From assembly GCA_024235715.1 (NCBI GenBank), contig JACKLW010000008.1, positions 62,001 through 126,000 of the forward strand: a stretch of 64,000 nt of DNA. Direction: 5' to 3'. Under the pieces are notes generated by a model. It searched no databases. It saw only the letters and a list, made by a program, of their open reading frames with translations, and was not told where the DNA came from. Every line of letters starts with the position of its first letter. The first letter of the stretch is position 1. The position numbers and the translations under genes are program-made. Below, in pieces: positions 6,539 to 14,067 of this stretch. Origin of the DNA: Accumulibacter sp. Its GTDB lineage: Bacteria > Pseudomonadota > Gammaproteobacteria > Burkholderiales > Rhodocyclaceae.

Positions 6539-7588
6539 ATGAATAGTGTCGCCCGCCGGCAAGTCGCGCTGTGGTTGTTCATCTGCAGCGCCATGGTCTT
6601 TTCAATCCTGGTCGTTGGCGGCGTTACGCGGCTGACGCATTCGGGGCTGTCGATCGTCGAGTGGAAGCCGATCGTCGGTATCATTCCGCCACTCAACCAG
6701 GCCGAATGGGACGAAACCTTCGAAAAATACAAGAAGACCCCGGAATACCAGAAGGTCAACCACCGGATGGGGCTCGACGAGTTCAAGGGCATCTTCTTCT
6801 GGGAATACTGGCACCGCGTCCTCGGACGGCTGATCGGCGCCGCGTTCCTGCTGCCGTTCATCTATTTCTGCTGGCGACGCAAGATCGCACCGCCCTTGAT
6901 GCCGAAGCTGCTCGGAATCTTCTTGCTCGGGGGGCTGCAGGGAGCGATGGGCTGGTACATGGTCAAGAGCGGCCTGATCGACGATCCGCGCGTCAGCCAG
7001 TATCGCCTGACGGCACACCTGTCGCTGGCCTTCCTGATTTTCGTGTCGATGATGTGGCTGGCGCTCGGCCTCCTCGGGGAGCGCGCGCGCAGCACCAGCG
7101 ACGCAGCGCTGAGAAGCTTGCAGCGCTTCGCTTTCTGGCTGGCGATCCTGGTCGGCTACATGGTCGTCAGCGGTGGCCTGGTCGCCGGCATCCGGGCGGG
7201 CAAGGCCTACAACAGCTTTCCGCTGATGAACGGGCATGTGTTGCCCCCGGAGAGCTTCATCATCGATCCCTGGTATCTGAATTTCTTCAACAATATGGCG
7301 TTGGTGCAGTTCGATCACCGCCTGGGCGCCTGGCTGCTCGCTTTTCTGGTGCCCTGGTTGTGGTGGAAGGTCAGGTCGGCGGCGGTTTCCGGGCGCGCGC
7401 GCCTGGCGGCGACGCTATTGCTGGCGGCGTTGTTCGTGCAGATCGTGCTCGGGATCTCGACTCTCCTGCTGGCCGTTCCGGTCGGGCTTGGGGCTGCGCA
7501 TCAGGGTGGCGCGATGGTCGTTCTCGGCGTCCTGCTGTGGCTGAACCATGAACTGCGGGTGCCATTCGCGGCCGGTCGCGGCGCTTGA
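6539..7588 (+). CDS. ctaA: Heme A synthase (CtaA/COX15), mitochondrial/alphaproteobacterial-like form
   Basis: 349 residues and eight predicted helices in two four-helix halves. All expected heme-ligand histidines are present: H92 (with the catalytic-type E89 in FFWEYWHR), H160 (RLTAH), H260 (VQFDHR) and H321 (GAAHQGG). The long loop after helix 1 (EWKPIVGIIPPLNQAEWDETF) and the absence of the paired extracellular cysteines mark the COX15-like type. It oxidises heme O to heme A in the membrane. The ATG at 6539 is the first codon consistent with the family start, although the Shine-Dalgarno is poor. It is divergent from the NOR-like operon, whose ctaB makes its substrate, and overlaps the next gene by 4 bases. 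Confidence 0.88.
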   Translation: MNSVARRQVALWLFICSAMVFSILVVGGVTRLTHSGLSIVEWKPIVGIIPPLNQAEWDETFEKYKKTPEYQKVNHRMGLDEFKGIFFWEYWHRVLGRLIGAAFLLPFIYFCWRRKIAPPLMPKLLGIFLLGGLQGAMGWYMVKSGLIDDPRVSQYRLTAHLSLAFLIFVSMMWLALGLLGERARSTSDAALRSLQRFAFWLAILVGYMVVSGGLVAGIRAGKAYNSFPLMNGHVLPPESFIIDPWYLNFFNNMALVQFDHRLGAWLLAFLVPWLWWKVRSAAVSGRARLAATLLLAALFVQIVLGISTLLLAVPVGLGAAHQGGAMVVLGVLLWLNHELRVPFAAGRGA

Positions 7589-8532
7589 TTCCGGATCAGG
7601 CCCGGCGCTTGCAGCGGATCCGCAAGACGGCACTGCTGCTCACCGCGCTGGCCTTGCTGGTGGTCCTGTTGAGCGCCTATCTGCGTCTCGAGGGGGCCGG
7701 TCTTGGCTGTGTCGATTGGCCCGAGTGCTACGCGCAGCTGCTCGACGGCGAGCCGCCACCACAACAGTTCGGCGCGCCGCGCCTGCTGCACCGCGCGGCG
7801 GCATCGGCATCCTTGCTGCTCGCCTGCTGTCTGGCGTGGCTGTGCCTGCGTCGTCCGTCATTGCCGTCGGCGGCACGGCCGGCCTGCGCGCTGCTGCTGC
7901 TGATGCTGGCGCTGGCGGTGCTCGGCCTGTGGAGTGCGGATCCGCGGCTGGCGCTGGTCAACTTCCTGAATATCGTCGGCGGTCTCGGCCTGGTGACGTT
8001 CTCGTGGCGGGTGGTGCTGGCCAGTCGCCCGCAAACGGCGCTGCCGGCGTCGCCTGCGCCGACGCTGCTGCTGCGCCTCGGGTGCGCCGCGCTGTCACTG
8101 AGCGTGCTTCTCGGTGCATTGATCGGTGCCCGCTACGCCGCACTGGCGTGCCCTTCCTTGCCGGACTGCGCCGGTCACTGGTGGCCCGAGCCGGGCGGCT
8201 GGGTGGCGCTGCGGCCGTTCGCGCCGCTGCTCGCAGCGCCGCCAGCGGGCGAACCCGCCGGGATGACGCTGCATCTCCTGCACCGCTGGAGCGCGCTGTG
8301 CACGCTGCTTGTGCTTGCCGGGGCGGCGCTGCAGCTGCTCGCCGACGATGGCCGGCGCCGGGCCGCGGTGACCTTGCTGGCATTGCTGCTGATGCAGGTG
8401 ACGCTGGGCATCGTCACCGTGTTCAGCGGCTTCAAGCTGTGGCTGGCGATCGGCCATGGCGTCGGCGCCGCTGCGTTGCTGGCGACGCTGGCGACGCTGG
8501 CGACGCTACTGCGTCGCCAGTGCGATGATTAG
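7585..8532 (+). CDS. Second CtaA/COX15-family protein lacking one heme-ligand histidine and the conserved glutamate
   Basis: 315 residues, eight helices, from a TTG at 7585 overlapping the stop of the preceding ctaA (TTGA), so translation is probably coupled. It has the cysteine pairs of Bacillus/beta-type CtaA (C42-C48 in LGCVDWPEC, C189-C195 in LACPSLPDC) and three histidines at ligand positions, H69, H233 and H291. However, the segment that normally reads VTAHLLGGL is FLNIVGGLG, with N129 in place of histidine, and no glutamate precedes H69 (GAPRLLHR). It may be a partner of the first CtaA, a heme-binding assembly factor, or an enzyme making a modified heme. The function cannot be fixed from sequence. 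Confidence 0.75.
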   Translation: MIPDQARRLQRIRKTALLLTALALLVVLLSAYLRLEGAGLGCVDWPECYAQLLDGEPPPQQFGAPRLLHRAAASASLLLACCLAWLCLRRPSLPSAARPACALLLLMLALAVLGLWSADPRLALVNFLNIVGGLGLVTFSWRVVLASRPQTALPASPAPTLLLRLGCAALSLSVLLGALIGARYAALACPSLPDCAGHWWPEPGGWVALRPFAPLLAAPPAGEPAGMTLHLLHRWSALCTLLVLAGAALQLLADDGRRRAAVTLLALLLMQVTLGIVTVFSGFKLWLAIGHGVGAAALLATLATLATLLRRQCDD

Positions 8533-8627
8533 CGGGCAAGGCGAACGTCTTCTGCGTCCGGTTCGCGCGTCCCGCGCGTGCGGCGTGCCGCCCCGGGGCT
8601 CCGTGCGGCCAGTGCGGCAGCCGCTGA

Positions 8628-9104
8628 TCAGTGCTTGCCGTGTTCGTTTGCCGGTGATGCGCTGGCGGTCAGGTCGCGGACCTCGGCCTTGACCGGCACG
8701 GCATCGACGGTCTTGTCCCGACCCTCGACCTGCAGCGTCAGGGGTACCGAGTCGCCCTTCTTCAGGGGCTGCTTCAGTTTCATGAGCATCACGTGGTAGC
8801 CGCCAGGAGCCAGCAGCACCGGTTTTCCGGCTGGCAGTTCGAGGCGGTCGACGGCGCGCATCTTCATCACTTCGCCGTCCATGGTCATCGAGTGAATTTC
8901 GGTGACCGCCGCGGCCGGGCTGGAAGCGCCGACCAGCACCGCGCCCGACTTACTGGTGATTTCCAGGAAGGCGCCGGTTGCCTGCTGCCCGGTGACCGTC
9001 CCTCTTACCCACGCATCCCTGATCTCGACGTCGGCCGCGAGTGCTGCCGTTGCCGGGAGAGAGAGCAGGATGGCCATTGCCAGTCGGGTTCTTGTCGCTT
9101 TCAA
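8628..9104 (-). CDS. Periplasmic copper chaperone PCu(A)C
   Basis: 158 residues with a cleavable signal peptide (MAILLSLPATAALAA) and the PCuAC cupredoxin-like domain. The copper motif H-x-M ... M ... H-x-M is seen as EIHSMTMDGEVMKM followed by GGYHVMLM. The C-terminal tail is His-ending (NEHGKH). PCuAC proteins carry Cu(I) in the periplasm and help Sco proteins build CuA. The start is TTG at 9104 with AAGGAG 7 bases upstream; a TATAAT lies on the same strand at 9140-9135. Its position among sco genes and the CuA enzyme supports a role in CuA insertion. Confidence 0.88.
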   Translation of the reverse strand: MKATRTRLAMAILLSLPATAALAADVEIRDAWVRGTVTGQQATGAFLEITSKSGAVLVGASSPAAAVTEIHSMTMDGEVMKMRAVDRLELPAGKPVLLAPGGYHVMLMKLKQPLKKGDSVPLTLQVEGRDKTVDAVPVKAEVRDLTASASPANEHGKH

Positions 9105-9217
9105 GCCGTACTCCTTGCCGAGTCAAAGGGCCCGATTATAAGCGCCCCCTCGCCCGGCTTCGTGCGACAAGATGCCGCAGCGGCGGTCGTTGCCGTGCCG
9201 GCTGGCGGGTCAGGCGG

Positions 9218-9646
9218 TCAGGGCTTCTGCACCCAGTTGCCCTGCGCGTCCTCGATCCACCAGCCCGAATGGAACTGCTGTTGCCAGCGCTTGACCTGCG
9301 CCGCGCGAACGGCCGGCTCGTACTGCTGCCCGCCGTGCCCTTCGGCGATCGCGTAGATCAGCGAATTGCGGTCCGGATTTTCCTGGTCGATGAGTTTCTC
9401 GGCGATCTGGCGCTGCGCCAGGTTGAGCCGGCTGCCATCGCGCAGCTTGATCATGCCGTCGTTGCCCAGACCGATGATCCCCGGGTTGTAGAAGTAGAGC
9501 AGTCGCGAGCTTCGCTGCGCCAGCGTGTGCTTGACGATGACCACCGGTGGGGTGCCGATGTCGAGATTGATCTCCTCGCTGGGCGGTGCCGCGGCAAGCG
9601 GCAACGAAAGAATGGCGAGGAGCAGCAGCAAGAGGTAGCGTTTCAT
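9218..9646 (-). CDS. DUF1318 (YdbL-like) exported protein
   Basis: 142 residues from ATG 9646, preceded by AGGAAA; an in-frame start 21 bases earlier lacks a site. It has a signal peptide (YLLLLLLAILSLPLAAA), then the YdbL-type body: a hydrophobic GIIGLGNDGMIKL segment, NLAQRQIAEKLIDQENPDRNSLIYAIAEGHG, and the terminal GWWIEDAQGNWVQKP resembling the closing GKW motif of YdbL. YdbL is encoded with YdbH/YnbE in enterobacteria and is linked to envelope lipid homeostasis; those partners are not here. It follows the sco gene within 18 bases and is probably co-transcribed. Confidence 0.68.
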   Translation of the reverse strand: MKRYLLLLLLAILSLPLAAAPPSEEINLDIGTPPVVIVKHTLAQRSSRLLYFYNPGIIGLGNDGMIKLRDGSRLNLAQRQIAEKLIDQENPDRNSLIYAIAEGHGGQQYEPAVRAAQVKRWQQQFHSGWWIEDAQGNWVQKP

Positions 9647-9663
9647 GTCGTGTTTCCTGAAAA

Positions 9664-10248
9664 TCATTTGCCATCGAGCAGCAGAGTGATGTCGCCGGCG
9701 ACGCTGTCGGCGGGTTCGCCGTGACGGACCAGCAGCCGCAGCCGGCCCTGCGGGTCGAAGACATAGCTGCCGGTGGTGTGGTCGATGCCATAGGTGCCCG
9801 GCTCGCTGCCCGCCTGCTTGCTGTAGAAGACCTTGAATTCCCTGGCCGCGGCGGCGGTGGCGGCGGTATCGCCGCGCAGGCCGATGAAGCTCGGGTCGAA
9901 GGCGGTGACGTACCTGGCCAGCAGTTGCGCGGTATCACGCTCGGGGTCCAGGGTGACGAACAGCACCTGCACGTGACTGCCGCGTTCGCCGAGACGCTTC
10001 TGCACTTCGCGCATTGCCAGCAGTGTCGTCGGGCAGACGTCGGGACACTGGGTATAGCCGAAGAAGAGGACCACCACCTTGCCCTTGAAGTCGGCGAGCT
10101 GCCGCGCCTGACCGTTGTGGTCTGTCAGGCTGAGGCGCCTGCCCCAGTCGACACCGGTGATGTCGCTGGACTTGAAGCTGACCGGCGGTGGGGAGCAGGC
10201 CGCGAGCAGCAGGGTGATGGACAGGATCAGGGTCGAGAGGATCTTCAT
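9664..10248 (-). CDS. SCO1/SenC-family lipoprotein copper chaperone
   Basis: 194 residues. A lipoprotein signal (LILSITLLLAAC, lipid cysteine at residue 18) is followed by a SCO thioredoxin fold with GYTQC-P-D-V-C-P and the distal histidine in YGIDHTTGSYVF. This is a conventional Sco, distinct from the two-helix Sco at 1806-2690. It would act at the outer face of the membrane to metallate or reduce CuA. A promoter-like arrangement with an FNR-type box precedes it. Two different Sco proteins within 8.5 kb suggest that they serve different CuA acceptors or different steps. Confidence 0.9.
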   Translation of the reverse strand: MKILSTLILSITLLLAACSPPPVSFKSSDITGVDWGRRLSLTDHNGQARQLADFKGKVVVLFFGYTQCPDVCPTTLLAMREVQKRLGERGSHVQVLFVTLDPERDTAQLLARYVTAFDPSFIGLRGDTAATAAAAREFKVFYSKQAGSEPGTYGIDHTTGSYVFDPQGRLRLLVRHGEPADSVAGDITLLLDGK

Positions 10249-10690
10249 GGTCGTCTTGTGCTTGTCGCGATGGCCCGTGGTGGAGGGCGGGTGCCAGGCC
10301 AGCGGGAACCCGTCGTCCGCGGGGGGTGGCGGAGCGCCGGCGCCCGGCCAGGAAGGGACTGCTTCCGTCCGACCTGGCCAATGTCCCGCGCTCCGGCTGG
10401 CATTGTCCGGATAGTGTCGGCCCGGCGCATTGATGCAGATTAATCATTGTCGGTCATTCCGCCGCGGCAACTCAAGGAGATTTCCCTGCGTGCCTGGCTC
10501 GACGCCACGCAGCATCGCCGCGAACCGGCTGCCGCGACCGTGTTTTGCTGGCAAATCGTCATCGCGCAGACGACAATGGCTGCACCCGGGAGCGGCAGCA
10601 GGGCGCAGCGGATACCGGCAGCGATCGCGATCTGCGTGACGCTCTTTATTGAAAGGCGAAGGTGGCGAGGAGCGCGTGCAGGAGGCTTGC
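10249..10690. other. Intergenic region between divergent sco and racemase genes
   Basis: No gene is supported; the open frame beginning at 10447 overlaps the racemase and has no family character. The region holds the FNR-type promoter described separately. No terminator or RNA structure stands out. Confidence 0.5.
10402..10443 (-). promoter_or_regulatory. Putative FNR-type promoter of the sco/DUF1318 operon
   Basis: TTGATGCAGATTAA at 10430-10443 matches TTGAT-N4-ATCAA at 9 of 10 half-site bases. On the minus strand GACAAT (4 of 6 to TATAAT) lies at 10407-10402, giving a start near 10395 and placing the box centre at -41.5. The leader to the sco ATG would be about 147 bases. The same geometry is seen at the cytochrome b promoter. 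Confidence 0.42.
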
Positions 10691-11392
10691 TTGAAGACGA
10701 TCGGTTTGATCGGCGGCATGAGTTGGCAGTCGACGATTCCCTACTATCGCATCATCAACGAAGCGGTGCAGGCGCGGCTCGGCGGCCTGCATTCGGCGAA
10801 GCTGTTGCTCTGCAGTGTCGATTTCCAGCCGCTCGAGGCGATGCAGCGTGCTGGTGACTGGGCCGCCGCCGGGCAGCTGCTGGCGCAGGCGGGGCGGTCG
10901 CTCGAGGCGGCCGGCGCCGACTTCCTGGTCCTGTGCACCAACACCATGCACCGCGTGGCGCCGGCGATCGAGGCCGCCGTCGAGCTGCCGCTGCTGCACA
11001 TTGCCGACCCCACGGCCGACGCAATCCGCCGTGCGGGCTTTTCCATGGTCGGCCTGCTCGGCACGAGTTTCACGATGGAGCAGGCCTTCTTCCGGGAGCG
11101 GCTGCGCCACGGCCATGGCATCGACGTCCTTGTGCCCGACGCCGCCGACCGTGAAATCGTCCATCGCGTGATCTACGAGGAACTTTGCGCCGGCCAGCTG
11201 CGGCCGGCATCGCGTGCCGAGTACCGGCGCATCATCGGTCGGCTGGTGGCCAAGGGCGCGCAGGCGGTGATCCTCGGCTGCACCGAGATATCGCTTCTGG
11301 TCGATGCCGCCGATGCGACCGTGGCGCTGTTCGACACGACGCATCTTCACGCCACGAAAGCGGCCGAAGTCGCGCTCGCCGGAGAAAGTTGA
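10691..11392 (+). CDS. Aspartate/glutamate racemase family protein
   Basis: 233 residues from a TTG at 10691 placed 5 bases after a perfect GGAGG; this start gives the family N-terminus MKTIGLIGGMSWQST. The two catalytic cysteines of the pyridoxal-independent racemases are visible in VLCTNTMH and ILGCTEI, related by the pseudo-twofold of two alpha/beta domains. It matches YgeA-type amino acid racemases, which interconvert L and D forms of acidic or other amino acids in the cytoplasm. It is convergent with the following transporter gene. Substrate is not decided by the sequence. Confidence 0.85.
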   Translation: MKTIGLIGGMSWQSTIPYYRIINEAVQARLGGLHSAKLLLCSVDFQPLEAMQRAGDWAAAGQLLAQAGRSLEAAGADFLVLCTNTMHRVAPAIEAAVELPLLHIADPTADAIRRAGFSMVGLLGTSFTMEQAFFRERLRHGHGIDVLVPDAADREIVHRVIYEELCAGQLRPASRAEYRRIIGRLVAKGAQAVILGCTEISLLVDAADATVALFDTTHLHATKAAEVALAGES

Positions 11393-11438
11393 CCGGGCGG
11401 GCGTGGCGCGCGACCCGGGCGCCGCATTGCAGGCGCTC

Positions 11439-12359
11439 TCAGCGTGCGCCGTGGACCTTGGTCGGCCGTCGCGCGTGGCGACCGAGCAACGCCAGGGCTT
11501 CGTTGGCGACCAGCGCGCCGAGGACCAGCGCGCCGCCGATCAGCGTGCTTGGGCCGGGCGTTTCGCCGGCGCCGAGCCACGCCCAGCTGACGCCGAAAAG
11601 TACCTCGAGCAGGCCGAGCAGGGCGATTTCGGGCGCCGACAGTTCGCGCGACAGGCGGATCATCATCAGGCAGGGAAGCGCCAGTTGAACGCTGCCCAGC
11701 AAAGCGAGCAGTTCGAGGTCGTGCGCTGAGGCCTGGAAGGGGTAGGCCAGCGGCAAGGTGAACGCCGCCGACAGGGTGGCGCCGATGAGTACCGCCGGCA
11801 GCATGTCCTGGGCAGCGCCTTCAGGCAGCCTCGCCCGGCCATAACCGACGTGCTGCAGTATCGTGAAGTTGAGCGCGGCGGCCAGCGGGACGGCCATCGC
11901 CACCACGGTTCCGGCCAGCGACAGGCCGGTGCCGGCTTCCTTCCAGAACATCCAGGCAATGCCCACGCCGGCCACGCCGATCGCTGTCCAGGTTCTTGCC
12001 GGCAGGCGGTGCTGCAGGAAGATGCGCGCGAACAGCGCGGTAATCAGCGGGGCGATGGCCATGCTGATCAGCACGTTGGCGACGGTGGTCAGGGTGATCG
12101 CCAGCATGAAGGCGGTGGCCATCACCGACCAGCAAACGCCCGAGAACCAGACCGGCCACGGCGCACGCGCCAGGCCACGCCACAGTCCCGGCCCGCGCAT
12201 GAGCGTCAGGGCCACGCTCAGGGCCAGTGCACAGAACAGGCTGCGCCAGAAAGTGATCTCGAAGCTGGCGGCAGTGTCGAGCTGGCGGGCGACGACGCCG
12301 GCGATGCTCCACAGCAGCGTGACCAGGACCATCAGAGCAACAGCACGGTGGTGCGACAT
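11439..12359 (-). CDS. DMT-superfamily (EamA) transporter
   Basis: 306 residues from ATG 12359 (MSHHRAVALMVLVTLLWSIAG), with AGGAAG upstream; the frame is open further but upstream residues are not family-like. Ten hydrophobic helices form two EamA repeats; the first contains FEITFWRSLFCALAL and the second LLGLLEVLFGVSWAWLGAGE, both typical of drug/metabolite exporters of the inner membrane. Such proteins export amino acids, nucleobases or other small molecules; the substrate is unknown. Transcribed toward the racemase with a 46-base convergent gap. Confidence 0.85.
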   Translation of the reverse strand: MSHHRAVALMVLVTLLWSIAGVVARQLDTAASFEITFWRSLFCALALSVALTLMRGPGLWRGLARAPWPVWFSGVCWSVMATAFMLAITLTTVANVLISMAIAPLITALFARIFLQHRLPARTWTAIGVAGVGIAWMFWKEAGTGLSLAGTVVAMAVPLAAALNFTILQHVGYGRARLPEGAAQDMLPAVLIGATLSAAFTLPLAYPFQASAHDLELLALLGSVQLALPCLMMIRLSRELSAPEIALLGLLEVLFGVSWAWLGAGETPGPSTLIGGALVLGALVANEALALLGRHARRPTKVHGAR

Positions 12360-12507
12360 TTCGATGCTTCCTGCCGCGAAGTCGTGGCGGCGCTGGGAAA
12401 GACCGCCATTGTGCAGGATCTTCTGGGTCTTGCGACACCCGAGCTGAAGGCGTGCTGGTAATGCCAGTGCGGCGGCTGCGGCCGTCAGTGGCCAAGGGGG
12501 CCGGCGC

Positions 12508-13098
12508 TCAGCCTGGTTGCTCGCCATAGCGTCGCAAGATGCGATAGCCACCGCCGCTGTCCGCTGTCGACTCGACCAGTACATAGCCGTCGACCGCCCA
12601 GCGCACTGCTGCCGGTGCGGCCGGTGGGGTTGCGTCGGCAGCGCCGCGGGCGAGGGTCACGTGCGGGCGAAATCGGCGCGCTTCGACCGGCAGTTCGAGT
12701 GCGCGCAGCGCTTCGCCGAGCTGCGCATGCAACTGCAGCAGGGCCGCGGGCAGCTCGCCCGTACGCAGCACGGCAATGCCGCGCGGCCAGATGTCGGGAT
12801 GCGTCAGGGTCAGCTGAAATGCTGACATCGGCACCTGCAGCCCGGCGGCGACATGCTCGATGCGGCTGCGCTCCAGTGCGCCGATGAAATGCAGGGTGAG
12901 GTGCAGCCGCTCCGCGCGGACCAGCGAGGCCTTGCCCGACCAGACCCACTGCCGCCGATGGCGGACGAGCGCCGTGCGCTCTGCGACTGCCGGCCAGAGC
13001 GCGATGAACAGGCGCGCGTGGGAAGGGCGCGCCGGCTGCTCCGCGCTGCCGGCGAGCGCCGATTCCCGGTCGTTCAATGGGAAAGTCGCGTACGCCAC
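12508..13098 (-). CDS. thpR: RNA 2',3'-cyclic phosphodiesterase (ThpR/LigT)
   Basis: 196 residues of the 2H phosphoesterase family. The two catalytic H-x-T-x motifs are H66-L-T-L and H146-V-T-L, in the correct spacing for two pseudo-symmetric lobes; RLFIALWP opens the domain. It hydrolyses 2',3'-cyclic phosphate RNA ends to 2'-phosphates in the cytoplasm. The first 25 residues are not conserved, and a start nearer to HARLFIALWP is possible. Divergent from the DUF4332 remnant. Confidence 0.87.
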   Translation of the reverse strand: MAYATFPLNDRESALAGSAEQPARPSHARLFIALWPAVAERTALVRHRRQWVWSGKASLVRAERLHLTLHFIGALERSRIEHVAAGLQVPMSAFQLTLTHPDIWPRGIAVLRTGELPAALLQLHAQLGEALRALELPVEARRFRPHVTLARGAADATPPAAPAAVRWAVDGYVLVESTADSGGGYRILRRYGEQPG

Positions 13099-13414
13099 TC
13101 GTGAACCTCGCGTCTCGGCGTACGGGAGGAGGGACGGGGCGAGACGGGGAGTCCAGGGCGCCTGCGCCCCGCCCGTCTCGACGGGTCGGAATGATGCCGA
13201 CGCGCTGGCTTTGACGAGCGATCGTGCCGCCTTACAGTATCCCGGGCGCAGTCATCGCGTCGCTTCACCGGCACGCGTGTCACGGCCCTTGCCGCGCCTC
13301 GAAGTTCGCGATCGCCAGCACAGTGGTCGAGCAGTTCCGCCTGTCGTCTCTGGCGCGAAAAGCAGGCAGAGGCATCGTGAGCTTTGATCAAGGACATTCC
13401 GAGGAGACCAGGAT
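13099..13414. other. Intergenic region with an inverted repeat
   Basis: The arms 13140-13148 and 13172-13180 (CGAGACGGG with its complement) can form a 9-base-pair stem; the loop contains an inner GC-rich hairpin. No U-tract is present in either direction. No coding potential with family character is seen up to the DUF4332 start. Confidence 0.45.
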
Positions 13415-13788
13415 GTGGCGAAACTGACTGAAATCGAAGGAGTTGGCGGGGCTTGCGCGGCCAGACTCGCCGACGCGGGCGTTGGCTCGCTGGAGGACTT
13501 CTGGAAGCATGCTGCCAAAAAAGCGGCCGCAGGGAAAGCGCCGAAAAGACGGGGATCAGTGAAAAGCTGCTCCTCGGGTGGGCGAATCGCGCCGATCTGT
13601 CGACAATCAGGGGTGTCAGCACGCAGTACGCCGACCGGCTGGAGTGTGCAGGGGTCGATACGGTACCTGAGCTGGCGCAGCGAAATCCCGAAAACCTGCG
13701 GGCACGAATGGCGGCGCTGAACGAGGAACACAATCTCGTGCGCTCGTGCAATATGGCCCCGCCAGAAATGATCTCGCTCTTGACATGA
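13415..13788 (+). pseudogene. DUF4332 (helix-hairpin-helix-like) gene with a frameshift in an A6 run
   Basis: The family sequence begins in one frame from a GTG at 13415 (MAKLTEIEGVGGACAARLAD) and continues in the -1 frame as EKTGISEKLLLGWANRADL, GVSTQYADRLECAGVDTVPEL and NEEHNLVR. The switch lies at AAAAAA (13517-13522); one more A would restore a continuous frame through KKSGRRESAEKTG. The usual C-terminus after the NEEHNLVR-like segment is absent, the frame ending in unrelated CNMAPPEMISLLT. DUF4332 proteins are about 130-residue HhH-like proteins of unknown role. The combination of shift and lost tail favours a pseudogene; slippage at the A-run is the alternative. Confidence 0.72.
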
Positions 13789-13793
13789 GTCAA
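13780..13793. promoter_or_regulatory. Perfect FNR-type palindrome at the end of the DUF4332 remnant
   Basis: TTGACATGAGTCAA (TTGAC-N4-GTCAA) differs from the cytochrome b site at 309-322 by one spacer base. No good -10 hexamer lies at the class II distance on either strand, and the next gene (tonB) starts 275 bases away, so its target is unclear. It may be the remains of a promoter brought here by the deletion that removed the DUF4332 C-terminus. Confidence 0.4.
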
Positions 13794-14067
13794 AAGCGTT
13801 CGCCGCGCTCTGCGCGGCTTCGTGCAGCGTCTCCTGGCGTGCGCTTGCGGCCGCGGCGAAGGTGGTCGGAAGATCATGTCCCCGAGCCAGACACTGCGCC
13901 CGGTTGCTGGCAGGAGGCGGGAATTCGGCGCCTGCTGGTGGCCGCTGGGCAATACGCGGGGCACGGCGGAGATCAGGTGTCGCATCGGGATGCCGGCGAG
14001 TCGGCTTACAATGACGCCCTTTCGACCGCAGGTCAGTGTTTGCCGGGACAAGGCGGAGTTCAGCGGA

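Noticed and set aside
10447-10857. 136-codon plus-strand frame upstream of the racemase
   Set aside because: It overlaps the racemase in another frame, has no recognisable domain, and lacks support over the clear TTG start with GGAGG.
13820-14010. Resemblance on the minus strand to cobalamin riboswitch pieces (GCCAGGAGACGCTGC and CCGTGCCCCGCGTATTG)
   Set aside because: The core boxes are not in the expected order and spacing, the GGGAA and GCCACTG elements are missing, and no gene lies downstream on that strand.
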